Assembly: GCF_037975245.1 (NCBI RefSeq)
Contig: NC_092577.1
Location: 1,114,001 to 1,178,000 of the forward strand
DNA length: 64,000 bases
From: Apostichopus japonicus
Lineage: Eukaryota; Echinodermata; Holothuroidea; Aspidochirotida; Stichopodidae
Direction: 5' to 3'
Shown in pieces: positions 1 through 14,830 of this stretch; position 1 is the first letter of the stretch; each line of letters opens with the position of its first letter. A program made the translations under genes and the position numbers. The notes below the pieces were generated by a model. The model saw only the letters and a list, made by a program, of their open reading frames with translations, did no database searches and was not told where the DNA came from.

Positions 1-226
1 AGTATTAATCGCATACAAAAGCAAGTGAACATTTACAAAACCGTCGATCGTTTCCCCTAATCAGTTGGACAACAACTTGGCTGATTAGAAAATAAACATC
101 ATGTTTTGATATAAAATTTAATAAGTGATTGTATAAGTATTCACAAAGAAACCTTAATGTTTAATTAGATGACAATCACACATGTTGACGACCTTTTTAA
201 ATGAAGGTAAAGAAAACAATGACGAT

Positions 227-1335
<1,109 letters not shown>

Positions 1336-4300
1336 TCAATTCATTATAACCTTTTCCCTTTCATGGCCCTATGACATCAACACTTCACTCTAAATTAATA
1401 TTTAGTTGTGTGAATAACAGGACTCGCCTCAACACCACTGTTTGATTGAAAGTCAGATATGAGAGGCAAAAGTGAATAATTCGTCACTTAATGTCAACAA
1501 TATGTGTGTTTAATTATTTGTACCTCTTTCACTCTCTCTCTCTCTCTCGTTTTGTTTTTACTGTCTTGATCATGTTCAGTTGAACGCATAGTAATACAAG
1601 ACAATGATTTGATAATACCATTATATCTTCCGCAGTACTTGATAAATTATACAATCTCATCACAATACTCTGTGGCTTAAAGCAGACAGGTGTGTGTATG
1701 TGAGTGGGTATATGTGGGTCTGTGTGATACTCTTCAAGTTATATACAGCTACAATACTTCTCATGACGTATGGTAGATTTTAATCCATCTTTTTTTTTTC
1801 TTTTTTTTTACCACGCTTGGTATCTTTATTGGTAACATTCTTGTGCCAATTCGAACATATCTGAATACAATAAGGTCAAAAACCTTTTACAAGTAATGAT
1901 AGGTGCATACTAAAACCATGATGCATCGAAATTAACTGAACAGTATAGTGCAATTACTAAATGAGTCTTTTAACTGCTCGTAAGAAATAAAAGATTTTAA
2001 TTCATCTTATCGACGTGTTTGTTCCCTCTTTCGGTTATGCAGCTTGGACGAACATTTTAGGTAATATTTCTAAAATCATGTTCCCATTGTAAACCATCCG
2101 TGTACGATTGAGATTTTGCATGTAGAGTCTTCTAACGATATGCTACAGTAAATTCTAGAATAGCGTCATCATTATATGTAAACAAAAACAACAGCATAAT
2201 GCAGTATATGCAAATTACTTCTCTAACACATCTGTTATAGTTGTCGAAAAATGCTATCAAAACACCATATTTTTTTCTTGATGGTATTAAACATTTATTT
2301 ATGATGAAAAAAAACCCCATTTTATTCATGATGAATAAACATTTATTATAATTTTTGGAATAATTTAACAATGCATTTGTTACTGCATTAGTCTTCACAA
2401 CTTTTAGCCAAATTCAAGACACGAATGTACAAAATATGTGTCCTTGACATACATCTACACAACCGAGAAATTAAGTGGCATTTTATTCTCATGACAACAT
2501 TTTATTCAACTCTTTTATTAAATATAAGGATTTAACATACATTTCGATCTTGCAAGTGTTGCATGTGCCATGGTCCTTACTTCAAACGAAAACATTCATT
2601 CATCAAGGCCATATTTTCTTGACAACAGACCAAATTCAACCCTTTACGCAACCTCGTAATCAGAAGAGAAAACGGTGCGGAGGAGAGGGGAGGGGGGGGG
2701 GGGTGGGAGATTGAGACACGGTGGCACATTTCCCTGACGATGTAAAAAGAACATCACCCTTCTCGGTAACATATGCAAATCGATCTAATAACCTTGTAGA
2801 TCGGTATATACTACCCATTTTCCTCCCCTGCGGACCGAATTCTTATCTATACCACCAGACAGCTGTTATATATAGCGTCGTTGTTGTGGTAGAGGCCTTT
2901 AACTGTTGGTAGATTTACAACAATTGATGCAGCGTTGTAGTTTTCAACTAAAAGTTACACTTTTACTAACAAATATAAGATATGAATTCGAATCGTCTTT
3001 ACACAAGCCAAAAAAGAAATCGGACAGAAGAAAAGAAGCCGTTAAAACCTTTGAAAAAAAATTGCATACTAATCTAGGATTTTTTTTAAAAAAAGGTCAT
3101 TATTTTGTCAAAATATCTACTAATCGTGATTGATTTATGATATTTTTGGTTAACATTCATGTCTTTGAAAGTAGTCTTACTCTAAAACATTATCAACTAC
3201 AAATTTAAGCAGATTAATATTTAAATGTCCATATCTCCTGTTTTTCAAAAGTATTAACATTTTTGCAGACAACGTTCATTGACAATATTTCAGGAAATTA
3301 ATGTTTAATTTGAACAGAAAGTTATATCAACCTAAAACATCACTTTTCAGAGATGATTCCTTTTTTTAATGTTTACTTTCAGATTTATAGAAATAAAGAA
3401 AAAAGATTTTTTTGACAAAATAAGCTATCGGAAATACGCACGTGTGTTTTTTACACGTCATTTCCAGAACAAAATTCCTTTGAAAAACGTTTTTCTCACA
3501 TGCATGAACGATTGCCTATCAAGAATAGAAACTATTAAATACCCTTTCAATCGATCTCTCCATCTTCCAAAAAAAAAAAAAAAAACATCATGAAGTACTA
3601 ACCAATTTACCATTAACCAAAGATAAAATATACCAGCTATATTTACATTTAACAAAATAGGACAATATTTAACTGGTTTTGATTAGGTTTAAGTACTTTT
3701 TCTCTTATCTGAAGAGCATATTCAAACATATCTTCAGAAACAAATCTTTATCCGATATAACAGAACAAAAATAAACTCATACCTTAAGCGTTCTTCCTTG
3801 CTGTCTCATTAATATAAAACTCCGACGCCTTTTCTTTCTATGTCGTTCCGGTCACGCGTGTCGTGTTATTATTTTTTTGTATTTTCTTTTCCGAACACAA
3901 TTCTTCTTTCGATTGTTAGGATAGTCCCTCCCGATGAAAGCTATACCGTGATAAATGAACAAACTGTCTGATATTTAGTGATTATAAGCAATTTTTGTGT
4001 GTGTAGGCGATGTATGTCATGTGACATACTTATTGACCGTTGATTGGCTGGGGGCGTGCCAGTCAGCCACAGTACACTGAATGCCGTGTAAGCATAGAAA
4101 TGAGGTGTAATTGTTTGATAAAGTTGTGGTCATAAATTTCATTCCAAATCATTGCTATCAAACTATCATCTTTCATAAACCATACACAGTTTGTAGTTTG
4201 TTGTGCATGTATATGTAACTGTTAACAGTGATTTTATATTTAAGATCACAAATGAAAAGTGGGTCACGGTGGTGAGGGCTACCTTAGATGGGTCTAGCGA

Positions 4301-4339
4301 TATGGTTATAGCGATATGAGAAATTTAAAAAATGTACAG
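1336..4339. other. Gene-free AT-rich intergenic DNA
   Basis: Only short open frames without recognisable domains occur here. A short CT tract near 1530, poly-T runs near 1790, a G run near 2690-2704 and a poly-A run near 3570 are visible. I see no RNA gene, exon signature or mobile element that can be named. Confidence 0.5.
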
Positions 4340-4612
4340 CGAATAAGACAATAGGTGTAACACATCCATTGTTCACGGCAACAGGGAATGTGACAATAGG
4401 TGTAACACATCCATTGTTCACAGTATAGGGAATAGACAACAGGTATACTACAGCCATTGTTCATAAGTACAGGGAATGAGACAAAAGGTATACCACATCC
4501 ATTGTTCACAAACAGGGAACGAGACAATAGGTATACCACATCCATTGATCGCAGTACAGGGAATTAGGCAATAGGTGTACAACTTCGATTGTTCATAGGT
4601 ACAGGGAATGAG

Positions 4613-4690
<78 letters not shown>

Positions 4691-4945
4691 ACATCCATTG
4701 TTCATAGGTACAGGGAATGAGACAATAGGTATACCACATTCATTGTTCATAGGTACAGGGAATGAGACAAAAGGTATACCACATCCATTGTTCACAAACA
4801 GGGAACGAGACAATAGGTATACCACATCATTGTTCGCAGTACAGGGAATTAGGCAATAAGTGTACAACTCGATTGTTCATAGGTACAGGGAATGAGACAA
4901 TATATATACCACATCCATAGTTCATAGGTACAGGTATAAAAACAT
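4340..4945. repeat. ~45-bp minisatellite with embedded (TA)n
   Basis: About a dozen imperfect units of roughly 42-54 bp share the phrases ATACCACATCCATTGTTCA and ACAGGGAATGAGACAATA. A (TA)n run of about 70 bp sits at 4617-4686 in the place where a related unit near 4905 has only a short TATATATA. The Cys/Pro-rich minus-strand reading frames across it are repeat artefacts. Confidence 0.9.
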
Positions 4946-7900
4946 CCATAAGGAATAAATGTAACTATGGATTAAATACAATTTATCTTAAACAAATGTG
5001 GAAGATAATAGCATAAGGTTAAAAAATATATATATCTAGTTTTTGTTTTTATTTCCGTCAATAACAGAAATGATTGCTTCTATTCCTAAACCACTACTAA
5101 TTTGTGAAGGGAATATGGACACGGAAGAGCTTGACATCCTACGGCGATCAAGTGTCCATGTAATATAATATGCTAAAAGAACGAGGTATACATTTATTGG
5201 AGTTTTCCCAAATTCCCAGGTAGAGATGTCGCCGTAACCATTAGCCTTAAAAGCTTGACTTTTTCCCCCAACGAAAAGGGCTTAAATGACAAAGATACAA
5301 TCTACTCAGGTTATGTCTGCATATTTTTACAAGTTGTCTAAAACAGAATAAGAAACAACTGCACACCCGGCCCTTTTTTTGTGTGTAAGTGCTTTTCTGA
5401 CAAAGGGTTCACGCTGTGGTCTAAATAGAGCAACACGCCTCACAGAATTTTAGAAAAGAAAAAGAAAACATAAAGAAAAAAAGAGCAATGCTTTAAAATC
5501 ATCAAAAGTGAGATTTGATATTTGTGTTTAGGCTTTTACGTGCTAAAATCGGTGCAAATACTTTCAGACATCACGTGCATTCTAGTAATTAATGTACTGA
5601 ATCAATGAACGAACGTAAAGACTTTTTGTTTCGAGATTCCTGGTCAATGCTTGTGGAAGCTAGGGCGGCGCCAGATAAGACAAGTCAAACGCAATATTTA
5701 TATTGGCATTGATTCCTGGAACTGGAAAGATGGAGCGGGGGAGGGGGTTGGGATGTGTGAGCGGCGTAGAAGAAAATACACCGTCTTTATTCTCGACTCT
5801 CAACAGTACTGGTTGTCAATTCTCTATTGGTCAGTACTGGTATACGTCATCGGTAAACAGTTTGTGTTTACGTCAATGCGCCCCCTCGTTCATTTCAAAG
5901 GGCATGGTATTATGGAAACATCGTAATTCATAATGACGTATCCTCTCGTCTACGTCGAAGTAATACAAAAGGAGAGGCTGAACCAAGACCACACTCTATA
6001 ACAAGAAATGTAACTGGTTAAAACTTCCCAAAGGTACAGATTATACCCCTACAGACGTTATGCCCCTAAAATATGTCGAAAAATTGATGGATTTGTTGCC
6101 ACAAGTGCATGTATTAGACGCTGGAGTGGATTAATAGACATTAACTGTATTACAACATTCTGCATGAACTCGTGTCCTATTTGTGGTATAGTGTTAAACA
6201 AGAAACGCGTTTGTCCACTGTTGACGCATAGTGTAATTAACAGAAGACAGACGTAATCTCCAAGGAGGAAGTGAAAGAAGCCATATATTACAGTAAAAAT
6301 CTTTCCCTTTCAAATTAATTGTTTTCCCTTAAGTTTCTTTATATTCTATTCTTTTCCTTTGGCCTTCCATTTACTATCGACGAATATGGTCAAAGTAGTT
6401 AATGTATGGGAAGATATGTTTTTAATATCGTAAAGATCTTTTTTTTGACAGATTAAGACATAAATGCTATTGAAAATATCCGAGTTTATTCATATTTACT
6501 TTGATTGATTCCATACCTATGTATGCCATCGAAAAACTTTCACGTCAATCCTTTAAATATTCTAAACTATTATTTTTTGGGGGTGAAATATTGAGCGATC
6601 ACGGAATATAAAATATCCTATCCATAAGTCCACAAATCGCCAATAAATCCGGGTAAAATATGTTAATGTACGGAAAATTGCCCAATATTTACCCAAATAT
6701 AGAATTAATGACGGTAAACAGAGAGAGAGATATATATATAGAGAGAGAGAGGTGGAGAGAGAAAGAAGGAATTGAAGTAACACATACAAGTATGGAAAAC
6801 AATAATTTGCAGTGCATTGGTCTGTTGACAATAGCTGTTTGTGTCTTGAATGTACGTAACCTTTTTTTCTTTTTTCCTTTTGCTTTTTGGCGACTTTCTT
6901 TCTCCGTAATCATCATCAACGTATAAAATAACACACACAGGCCTACATGAGATCAGTCTTGGCAAATAAATGGATAGCCAAGCTTGGAGAGCAGAAGATG
7001 AAACCCATACATATCTCAAGCAAATTAATCTTGTACTCTCAAGAGAGGAACGGAAATTAAAATACACCGTGCTCATGGAATAAACAGTTCAATTGCGACT
7101 GGCCAGAGTTGACAGATTGGTGGTAACTTTTCGTGACACAAACCATAACCACAACCCCCTCCCCCCCCCCCCTTCCCTTTCCTCGCCTTGTTCCTTAGTT
7201 CTGTCGGTTATGTTAAATTGACAGTTACGATATTCTTTAAAACAGATAATAGAAAAGAAAACCGCAATAAGCTATTAAATCAATTAGTTCTTCATTTAAA
7301 GCTTCCTTTAAGTTTAGTTTTGCCTCAAACTGTTTTTCTCTAAGTTAACTTCCTTGTAAGTGATTTTACGGACGATTTAAATGATATAACTAGCAGAAAG
7401 AAAGCTATACAAGATGGTCTCACGTGGTGTGTTTCGTCATACTCACGATGTCAGATAAAGTCTTGGATTGTCCATCTTCATGTACGACTGTGTAAACAAT
7501 ATAAAATAAGACATCAGCGGAATGATTCTTCCTTCTCTAGTTAGAGCTGGACGAAGGCAAAGAAGGCTGACAAATTTAACTATAACTGACTTTGGAAGGG
7601 ACACTCTTAAACACAAATGAAGTAAGAGTTTAAAGTACTTTGAAGAGCTTTGATAGAAAGAGTGGGTGGTTATAACTGGAAATGCTTGAATTTGATTTGA
7701 AACTGGCCTGTTATTATCTTATGATACATTTCATTCAGTTTGACTTTCCTCAAATATGGGTTTGGTATACCGGAAAGGGCACAAAAATGTTTTTCTTGGA
7801 TTTCTTATCGACATCTTGAATTTTAATTTTAATTTCAGCCCCTATCAAACTAGAAAGCGTGTTAGAGTTTTTAGGATCGAAATGTTCTCAAACAATATTA

Positions 7901-8500
7901 TACTTTTCCCTGCTTCTCTGACCCGCATCACTTTCCCCATCCCATCCCTTTCCTACACCCCCCCCCCTTCTCCCCTCTTTCAGGCATTTGCGGAGGTAGA
8001 GACGATGCCCACACAGAATAGCAGTATGTTCCCATGGTAACCAAACTGCACAAACGTATCTTCCTTAACTATGTTCAGGAGCAAGTACATCTTGTAAACT
8101 ATGACATCATACCAATCATAGTTCTCAGTTACATCAAAATGACACAGGAAATATATTTAATGAAACTTAATTTCCGGTTGGTCAGTATCTTAATATTGAT
8201 TTGAATAAAATAGTGTAATTGTGTTTGTTACTATCAGTGAAAACATTACGTAATAACATCAAACACGGAAGGACATACAAAGAAAAAATGTGTGAATACT
8301 TAATTATGTAAAGACCTTATTGAGCTGAAGTTGATCACAAAACTGATGATTCCATATTACATTGTTAAAGAAAAGTCAGGTTGAATATAATTATAAACTG
8401 TCATTTTAGTCCACCAAATTCGCAGAAGAAATGTCCAACAACAGATTGCTAACGTTGTCGTGTGTCTGAGTTTTGCGTATAATAAGTTGTTTATGATAGC
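4946..8500. other. Gene-free intergenic DNA
   Basis: No recognisable coding, RNA or mobile sequence. A GA-rich stretch lies near 6720-6765 and C runs lie near 7150-7170 and 7960. Short open frames here show no family similarity that I recognise. Confidence 0.45.
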
Positions 8501-8509
8501 TGTATATGT

Positions 8510-9540
8510 AAAATGTATGTGAACTGTCAATGTAAGGTGTCTATGTAAACTGTCAGGTGTCTATGTAAAGTGTCTGTATAAGATGTGTATGTAAGCTATC
8601 TATGTTAGTTGTATATATAAGGTGTGTATGTAAGCTGTCTATGTTAGATGTATATGTAAGGTGTGTATGTTAGCTGTCAGGTGTTTATGTAGTGTCTATG
8701 TTAAGTGTCTATGTAGTCTGTCTCTATTAGATGTATATGTAAGGTGTATATGTAAGCTATCTATGTTAGATGTATATGTAAGGTGTGTATGTAAGGTGTG
8801 CATGTTAGCTGTCAGTGGTCTATGTAAAGTGGCTATGTAAAGTATCTATGTAAAGTGTTTATGTAAAGTGTCTATATAAGGTGTGTATGTAAGCTGTCTA
8901 TGTTAGATGTATATGTACGGTGTGTATGTTAGCTGTCAGGTGTTTATGTGAAGTGTCTATGTAGTCTGTCTATATTAGATGTATATGTAAGGTGTATATG
9001 TAAGCTATCTATGTTAGATGTATATGTAAGGTGTGTATGTAAGGTGTGCATGTTAGCTGTCAGTGGTCTATGTAAAGTGGCTATGTAAGGTATCTATGTA
9101 AAGTGTCTATGTAAAGTGTATATATAAGGTGTGTATGTAAGCTGTCTATGTTAGATGTATATGTAAGGTGTGTATGTTAGCTGTCAGGTGTTTATGTAAA
9201 GTGTCTATGTTAAGTGTCTATGTAGTCTGTCTATATTAGATGTATATGTAAGGTGTATATGTAAGCTATCTATTTTAGATGTATATGTAAGGTGTGTATG
9301 TAAGCTGTCATGCGTCTATGTAAAGTGTCTATATAAGGTGTCTATAAAGTCTGTCTATATTAGGTGTATATGTAAGGTGTCTATGTTGTCTGTCTATGTT
9401 AGATGTATATGTAAGGTGTGTATGTAAGCTGTCAGGTGTCCATGTACAGTGTATATGTGTGTAAGTATCTATTTATTTTTATGTAAGCTGTACATATAGT
9501 GTGTATATGTACGCAGTCTATATAAACTGTTCATTACTCT
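8510..9540. repeat. 12-bp-based tandem repeat with 248-bp higher order
   Basis: Variants of a ~12-bp unit of the type GTGTCTATGTAA fill about 1 kb. A longer period is visible: the phrase GTCAGTGGTCTATGTAAAG recurs at 8811 and 9059, 248 bp apart, with the neighbouring variants in the same order, so the array has grown by duplicating multi-unit blocks. Confidence 0.9.
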
Positions 9541-10790
9541 ATGTGATTATTGCATACTTACACCGTTAAAGAAAAGGTGGGGTACATAGAAATGAAATCT
9601 ATTGTTTATGTAAGAAACACCTAAAATGTCAATATTTTGAATGAAGGTAATATAGGCTACGCTATGTGTGTGGAACACACTGGCACAGCCTGCCTGGGTG
9701 ATGCAACTGTGTTACCAACTAAAACCGATGATTTTCAAATTTCAGTTCAGTGTATGCAAGTTGAATTCTAAGTTGAAAGAGGTCACCAATCACTTTCGAA
9801 CAGTACAAGAAGTGGCTGGAATGACATAACGTTACAACTCGACATCAGTTTAAAGGCGTATATGAGTATATGATTTATCATATTACAGCGCCCTTAGTTA
9901 CTATTTCTAATCTCATGATGTTTGGAGCGACCTCTGAATCCCAGTTTGAGGTCGAAATTTAATCTTAAGTATATTTTCAATATTATTCTTTATCGCACAT
10001 TTAAACGAGCTACAATTGACCAACGGTTCTGGAGCTGTCACTCTACGACCCCTACCTCACACCCCTGCCCCACCCTCTCTGTCTCTCTCCTCGCGCGCTC
10101 TCCACATCTATTTCTCTCGTCAAACCCTCCTTCGTGGTTTGGTTCATTAATTTCTGAGTGTTTTTGTATTTTACTTTATCGTGTTGTTTCGTCTGGTGCG
10201 TGTCTGCGATGACACTTATCGAATAACACGTGCGTAACATGAGTAAACTGTTTACACAGACGGTAACAACTTTTTATGATCATAAAACTAAACCAAAATC
10301 TCGTCGCTGAAAGATGACTTATTTCTATCCGTGAAGTTCACGTATTGGTGAGGCTAACGGTGTTGCATACAGCTGATAACTGATTTGTGAAATCAATAAT
10401 ACTAAGCAAAAACGTAAGACTTTCCACAAAAATAGGGGGAAAAAGAAGATAAGATACAATCAAACATTTCACCGCATACACCTCTTATCTTATCTGAATT
10501 CTTGATATATATAATTTTGTCATCTGTTTTTTTCTTCTCGCTTTTGCGTTTTCGATTTTTTTTCTCGAATAAACAAATATAAATTGATAAGTGAAAAATT
10601 CATATGAGCTTATTGACTAGGCAAAACTCGAAAAACATTTTATCATTGCACTTTCTTTTTCTGTTCCGGTGGCACTTATGCACTTCCGTCACTTCCTTAG
10701 GCCATGACAGACATGTTGTCATTCATTCATTACATAAGCTGAAATCAGCGGCAGGCACCACAGTAAAAATTGACATGTCCCGGTCACGTT
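9541..10790. other. Gene-free intergenic DNA
   Basis: No supported gene. A CT-rich segment lies at 10050-10115. Short open frames on either strand are not recognisable. Confidence 0.4.
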
Positions 10791-10791
10791 A

Positions 10792-11728
10792 TGACGTCAT
10801 GTTAGAGGTGAGGTGCGTGCAACCGAGAAAATCGAGTCAAATTGACGCCACATGTCCCTTTGAATGCGCGTTCGCAATTACTACTCGAGTAAAACGTCAT
10901 ATTTTGTGACATTGCGTGAGCATGAAGTTGCTCACCGGAATGTTTAATGTTTTATATAGTTGACTGCCTTCTTCTGTTCATGATCTAATTTAATGAGCTG
11001 TTTGTTACACCTCATTCGTATTTTACGCCACCAATTTTACCAGTTGGTGAGTAATGACCGGTTAAGCCTCTATACGTTATCTAAGCCCACAGAGTAGTCG
11101 TTCACTGAATATGAAACTATCCAAAACTTATGCTGTTGGTCGATTGCGATTCAATTTTCGTGAAAATGGTCATAATGATGCAAACATTTGGCCGAAGCAA
11201 TTGTAATAATGCAAAGACCATAATAGCGTGACCATGTAGCAAGGCTCCAGGAGGACGCTCCAGCAAAGGTTGCTTTAAGAGAAGCATTGAGACATACTGC
11301 TAAACCAGTAGGAAGGCCCGTGAAAACCTTGCTTGGAAAAATAAAGTCGCAATTTAAGGACGTTAGCATTAACAATTTCGAGGAAGCAATAAATCTTGCG
11401 CAAGATCGTGATACGTGGCGGAGGTTAATCAATGAGCATGTCGGATAGACGAGACTCAACTTACTACTATAGAGCGTGAATGATAATATAAGCCTTGCTT
11501 AAGCCTTTATGACGTCATTGTAAACTTACAACGAATCGTATCCTTCACAGTAATGGATCTCAAGTACAATGACTGTGCGCAAGGCGGAAGTGACGTCACC
11601 AAATTAACTGTTCATTACGCATTCTATGACGGTCATTTCACCGTTTTCGTGGAAGTGGTAAAGCTACATGTAAACGTATACACGAAACGTGATAAATCAT
11701 TGAAGTTGAAGTAGGTAGAATGACGTCA
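10792..11728. promoter_or_regulatory. Cluster of four CRE-like TGACGTCA palindromes
   Basis: Perfect TGACGTCA octamers occur at 10792-10799, 11510-11517, 11591-11598 and 11721-11728. An octamer is expected about once in 65 kb by chance, so four in 940 bp is notable. CREB/ATF-family bZIP proteins are the known binders of this sequence. The cluster lies just upstream of the THAP-type exon at 11860, so a promoter role is plausible but inferred only from position. Confidence 0.45.
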
Positions 11729-11859
11729 TCCGACATATACTGAAGCCACTCGTCCAACTGGGGGCGCTTTGCTTGTACGGCAAGAAAGTACCGGCGCGTT
11801 ATAGAAACACTAGAACTGTGACATAACTAAAGTTAAAAAGTTGACATAAATCACTCGAA

Positions 11860-11930
11860 ATGGTGATGTCGTATGCCGCATTTGGGTGCCAAAATAGTCA
11901 AAAATGTGGCAGTGGACTGCAGTTACACAG
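11860..11930 (+). CDS. THAP-type zinc-finger domain, first exon (partial gene)
   Basis: An ATG opens 23 codons plus two bases, ending at a CACAG|GTAATT donor. The peptide begins MVMSYAAFGCQNSQK and ends GSGLQLHR, the layout of the start of a THAP domain (family pattern S-C-A-A-x-G-C-x-N, then S-G-x-x-x-H-R-F-P). In many THAP genes the first exon ends in exactly this phase after the HR. The position normally held by the first zinc Cys is Tyr, and only the second is Cys, so zinc binding would be impaired unless read otherwise. No second exon with the remaining Cys and His was found before 13183. THAP domains are typical of P-element transposases and of genes derived from them, and a P-like element lies 1.3 kb downstream. 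Probably a remnant. Confidence 0.5.
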
Positions 11931-13182
11931 GTAATTTTTAGGACGCGATAGTAGAAGCAATTACATAGGAATCTAATTACCTTACTAGGGTCGTCTGCCC
12001 AGCTGCTGTATTGCTATTCACTGGACCCTGGATATAGTTAGCCTAGGCCCCTAGACCGGCTACGGCTGTCCTTTCGGATGCAATATGACTAAAGCCTAAT
12101 GACAACAATTAGAACCACCTCATGTTACTTAAACTTGTATCTCTAACGATAGATCCACATGCAAGAATTACATGGGATGACGGTTATGATGTCCTGGGCT
12201 TATCAATAACAATTCACTACTAGGAAAATAGGCTTAGCCTAACTTAGTCCTATGTACGTAACCTTGTCCTTGGTCTAAGTTAGGTTAGCCTATGTCATAA
12301 CTTAAGCCTAGCATATTTCAGTCTATCTAGAATTGTACAAATATTCAAGATATTCCCAACGCTTGTAAATGTGGCAAAAGCCAATATTTTTGTGATCAAA
12401 TTTTGTTGGGACTCAATTTTTTTATGACCAATATTTTTTATGACCAAATTCTTTGCGACCATTTTTTTTTTCACGAAAAAAAAATGTGTGAACCAAAGTT
12501 TCTTATGACCCAAACAGTGCTTGCGAACAAACATTGCTTGTGAACCGCTTGTGACCCTAATCCTGGTTAACCAAGATTGGGTCACCAAACTAGTTTCCTT
12601 GGTACAAACAAAGTTTTGGATAAAAAAATTGCTCCGAATTTTTTCTTTTTGTCGGAACATAGAGACGTCGGAACATAGAGACGTCGGAACATAGAGATTT
12701 AACCGCATAAACTACTACCCACTTTACGACATTAACATTAAACTGAGAACTGCATGCACAGACTAATATGGAAGTATTACACAGAAGTACTAGGTGTGTG
12801 TGGGAAGGGGCTGGGAGGAGGGAGGGTTGCTTTTTCACGCCATTTTCCAGGGAAAAGTATGACACTATCTGAGTGGAGCACTAAAATAATACAAGCAAGA
12901 AAAATGTTTGCCATGTGCCTCTCAGATATCAGAAGTGACACTTTCAAGACATTCAAAGTTGCATAAAATACTCCACTTGCTCGAGTCCTTAGAGGCGAAA
13001 ATAAAAAGGTTTCAAAGTTGGTTCTTTAGTCAAGAGTATAGAACTTACCACTCTGGTCGCCATAACATGTCTCTGTTGTGCAAAGTAAACCTACTCTTAA
13101 CCAAAAAAAGGGGGTAAAATTCAATTCAATCTCAAAGTCGTATGCACAATGTATGTATGAAGACGTACAAATGATCTGGCTT

Positions 13183-13190
13183 TTGCCGTA
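13183..13190. repeat. Left 8-bp target-site duplication of P-like element
   Basis: TTGCCGTA directly precedes the left terminal inverted repeat and is repeated identically at 16843-16850 after the right one. Confidence 0.85.
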
Positions 13191-14267
13191 CAGAGCCGTA
13201 TATAGAGAGAGTTTGGCCAACCATGTAACCGATTTGGATTGGTCGAGAGGGAAAACGCCCACACAGGGTGGTAAAATAGGTCCACTTGAAAACTTTATAG
13301 CAGACGACACGCATACCCACAGTGTATAGACTATCGTTTGTGTACACGAAAAAGTACGAAATTATGAAAGAAATGGTGCTTGGGATGCTGCAATCGGTCA
13401 GAACATGGATATTGTTGTTTGATTTTCCGACTGACCATAAAAGAAGAGGAATTTTTTGGAAGTAGAAAGAACAAGATGGAGATCTAATGAAAAAAAGTCT
13501 GTATAGCCTAGGCCCATACTAGCCATAGGCCCTAGTGTAATACGAGTAATGTACAAGCAATGCGAGAATTTTACGTTCAGACTGGTTTCTGTAACTACAT
13601 TCATGGCTATTCTATCTCGTTTTACGATTCACAAATTCGATTTCATTATGCCAGCTCTCCTAATCATAGGCATGACAGTTTCAGTCGCACATAGTTATCC
13701 TAATTCCTAGTTATTGTATGCCTAGCCTAAAAAAGTATCACTTTTAGTTTAATGTAAAAGGGTGGGCTAGCCTCTAGGCATCACGTAAAGCCCTAATCCT
13801 TAGTTAAGCCCGAATCATAAGTTAAGCCTGGGCTTAGTTAGACCTGGACCATTCTTGCTATTACTACAACTGTTATAGCACATTACATAATATGCCACAG
13901 TATAAGGCCCAATTAAACTAGGCCTAAGGAAAACAAAGTAGCCTAGGCCTAAACTAGTTAGGCAAGGTCTATACTCATTGGCAACTTGTGGGTTGTGTAC
14001 ACATACAGGCCTAATTATATAGACCCTTTTAGTATGCCATAAACAAATGCCCAAATGGTTAAATGATCTTGGTTTGTGTTAATTGTCAGCATTGGCCTAG
14101 CCTTTTTAGGCTAACATGAATTCAGCCTAATTTTTTCTTCTTCAAAAGTATAGCCTAGGCCTTGGTTTGATTTGGATGCAGTCAACTATCATTTTTCAAA
14201 GTAGCAGGGGCCTAGGCTACATTTCTAAGACCACTAGGCCAAGGCTAATTATGGTATGGTTTTGTGT

Positions 14268-14541
14268 CGCTAGAAAATGCAGACAGTAATGAAACCTGAT
14301 ACCTTGTTATCTTTTATCTAGACCTGAGACGTCCACGCTGCTATGTGCACTGTGTTGTGGGTATTGACCGTGATGTTTGTATTGACTGTACACTAATGTC
14401 TATTTACAGATGGTAGCAAGCTGTGTGTGTATTTTCTGGGATCAATGGTGGTGTCTAACACTTCTGTTACACCGCATTCCAAACTAGGTCAGATAACCGG
14501 CATGAGACGTTTCTTTGTGCGGGAGTCTTCACACCCTTTAA
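14268..14541. mobile_element. TTAA-type MITE, left-truncated copy
   Basis: About 270 bp are homologous to the MITE at 27047-27405, from the phrase GTCGCTAGAAAATGCAGACA to GAGTCTTCACACCCT and a terminal TTAA at 14538-14541. The left terminal part present in the other copy is missing here. It lies within the P-like element, so it inserted later or was carried along. Confidence 0.75.
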
Positions 14542-14830
14542 GGAGAAGTATTTATATCCCATTAATAGAGAAAGAATTATGTTTCAATTGGTAGCATGCA
14601 ACTTAAAATTTTGGAAACATTAGATACAATCAAACAATAACAAGGTTCATTTACAAGGTAATCTACTGCCCTTTATTTCACATTAGTCTGTCACATCAGA
14701 AGGTCACAGCTTTCAATAATTATACAAACAAATTCCCTTGATGGGTGCTTCGTTAGATTCCTGCAATTTTCAAGTTTATCAATGTAATAAGTTCTGAATG
14801 TGGCAATGTGGAGAAGCTTTGGGATAATCT

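Larger units (their letters stand above)
11762..13190. mobile_element. Possible host element of the P-like insertion (left part)
   Basis: The sequence at 11762-11786, containing GGGGGCGCTTTGCTTGTACG, is an inverted match to 16843-16868, which reads outwards as TTGCCGTACAATGCAAAGCG followed by CCCTC. Once the 3.65 kb P-like element is removed, the two would be ends of a ~1.45 kb unit carrying the THAP-type exon near its left end. No clear target-site duplication was found outside it, so its identity as a transposon is tentative. Confidence 0.4.
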
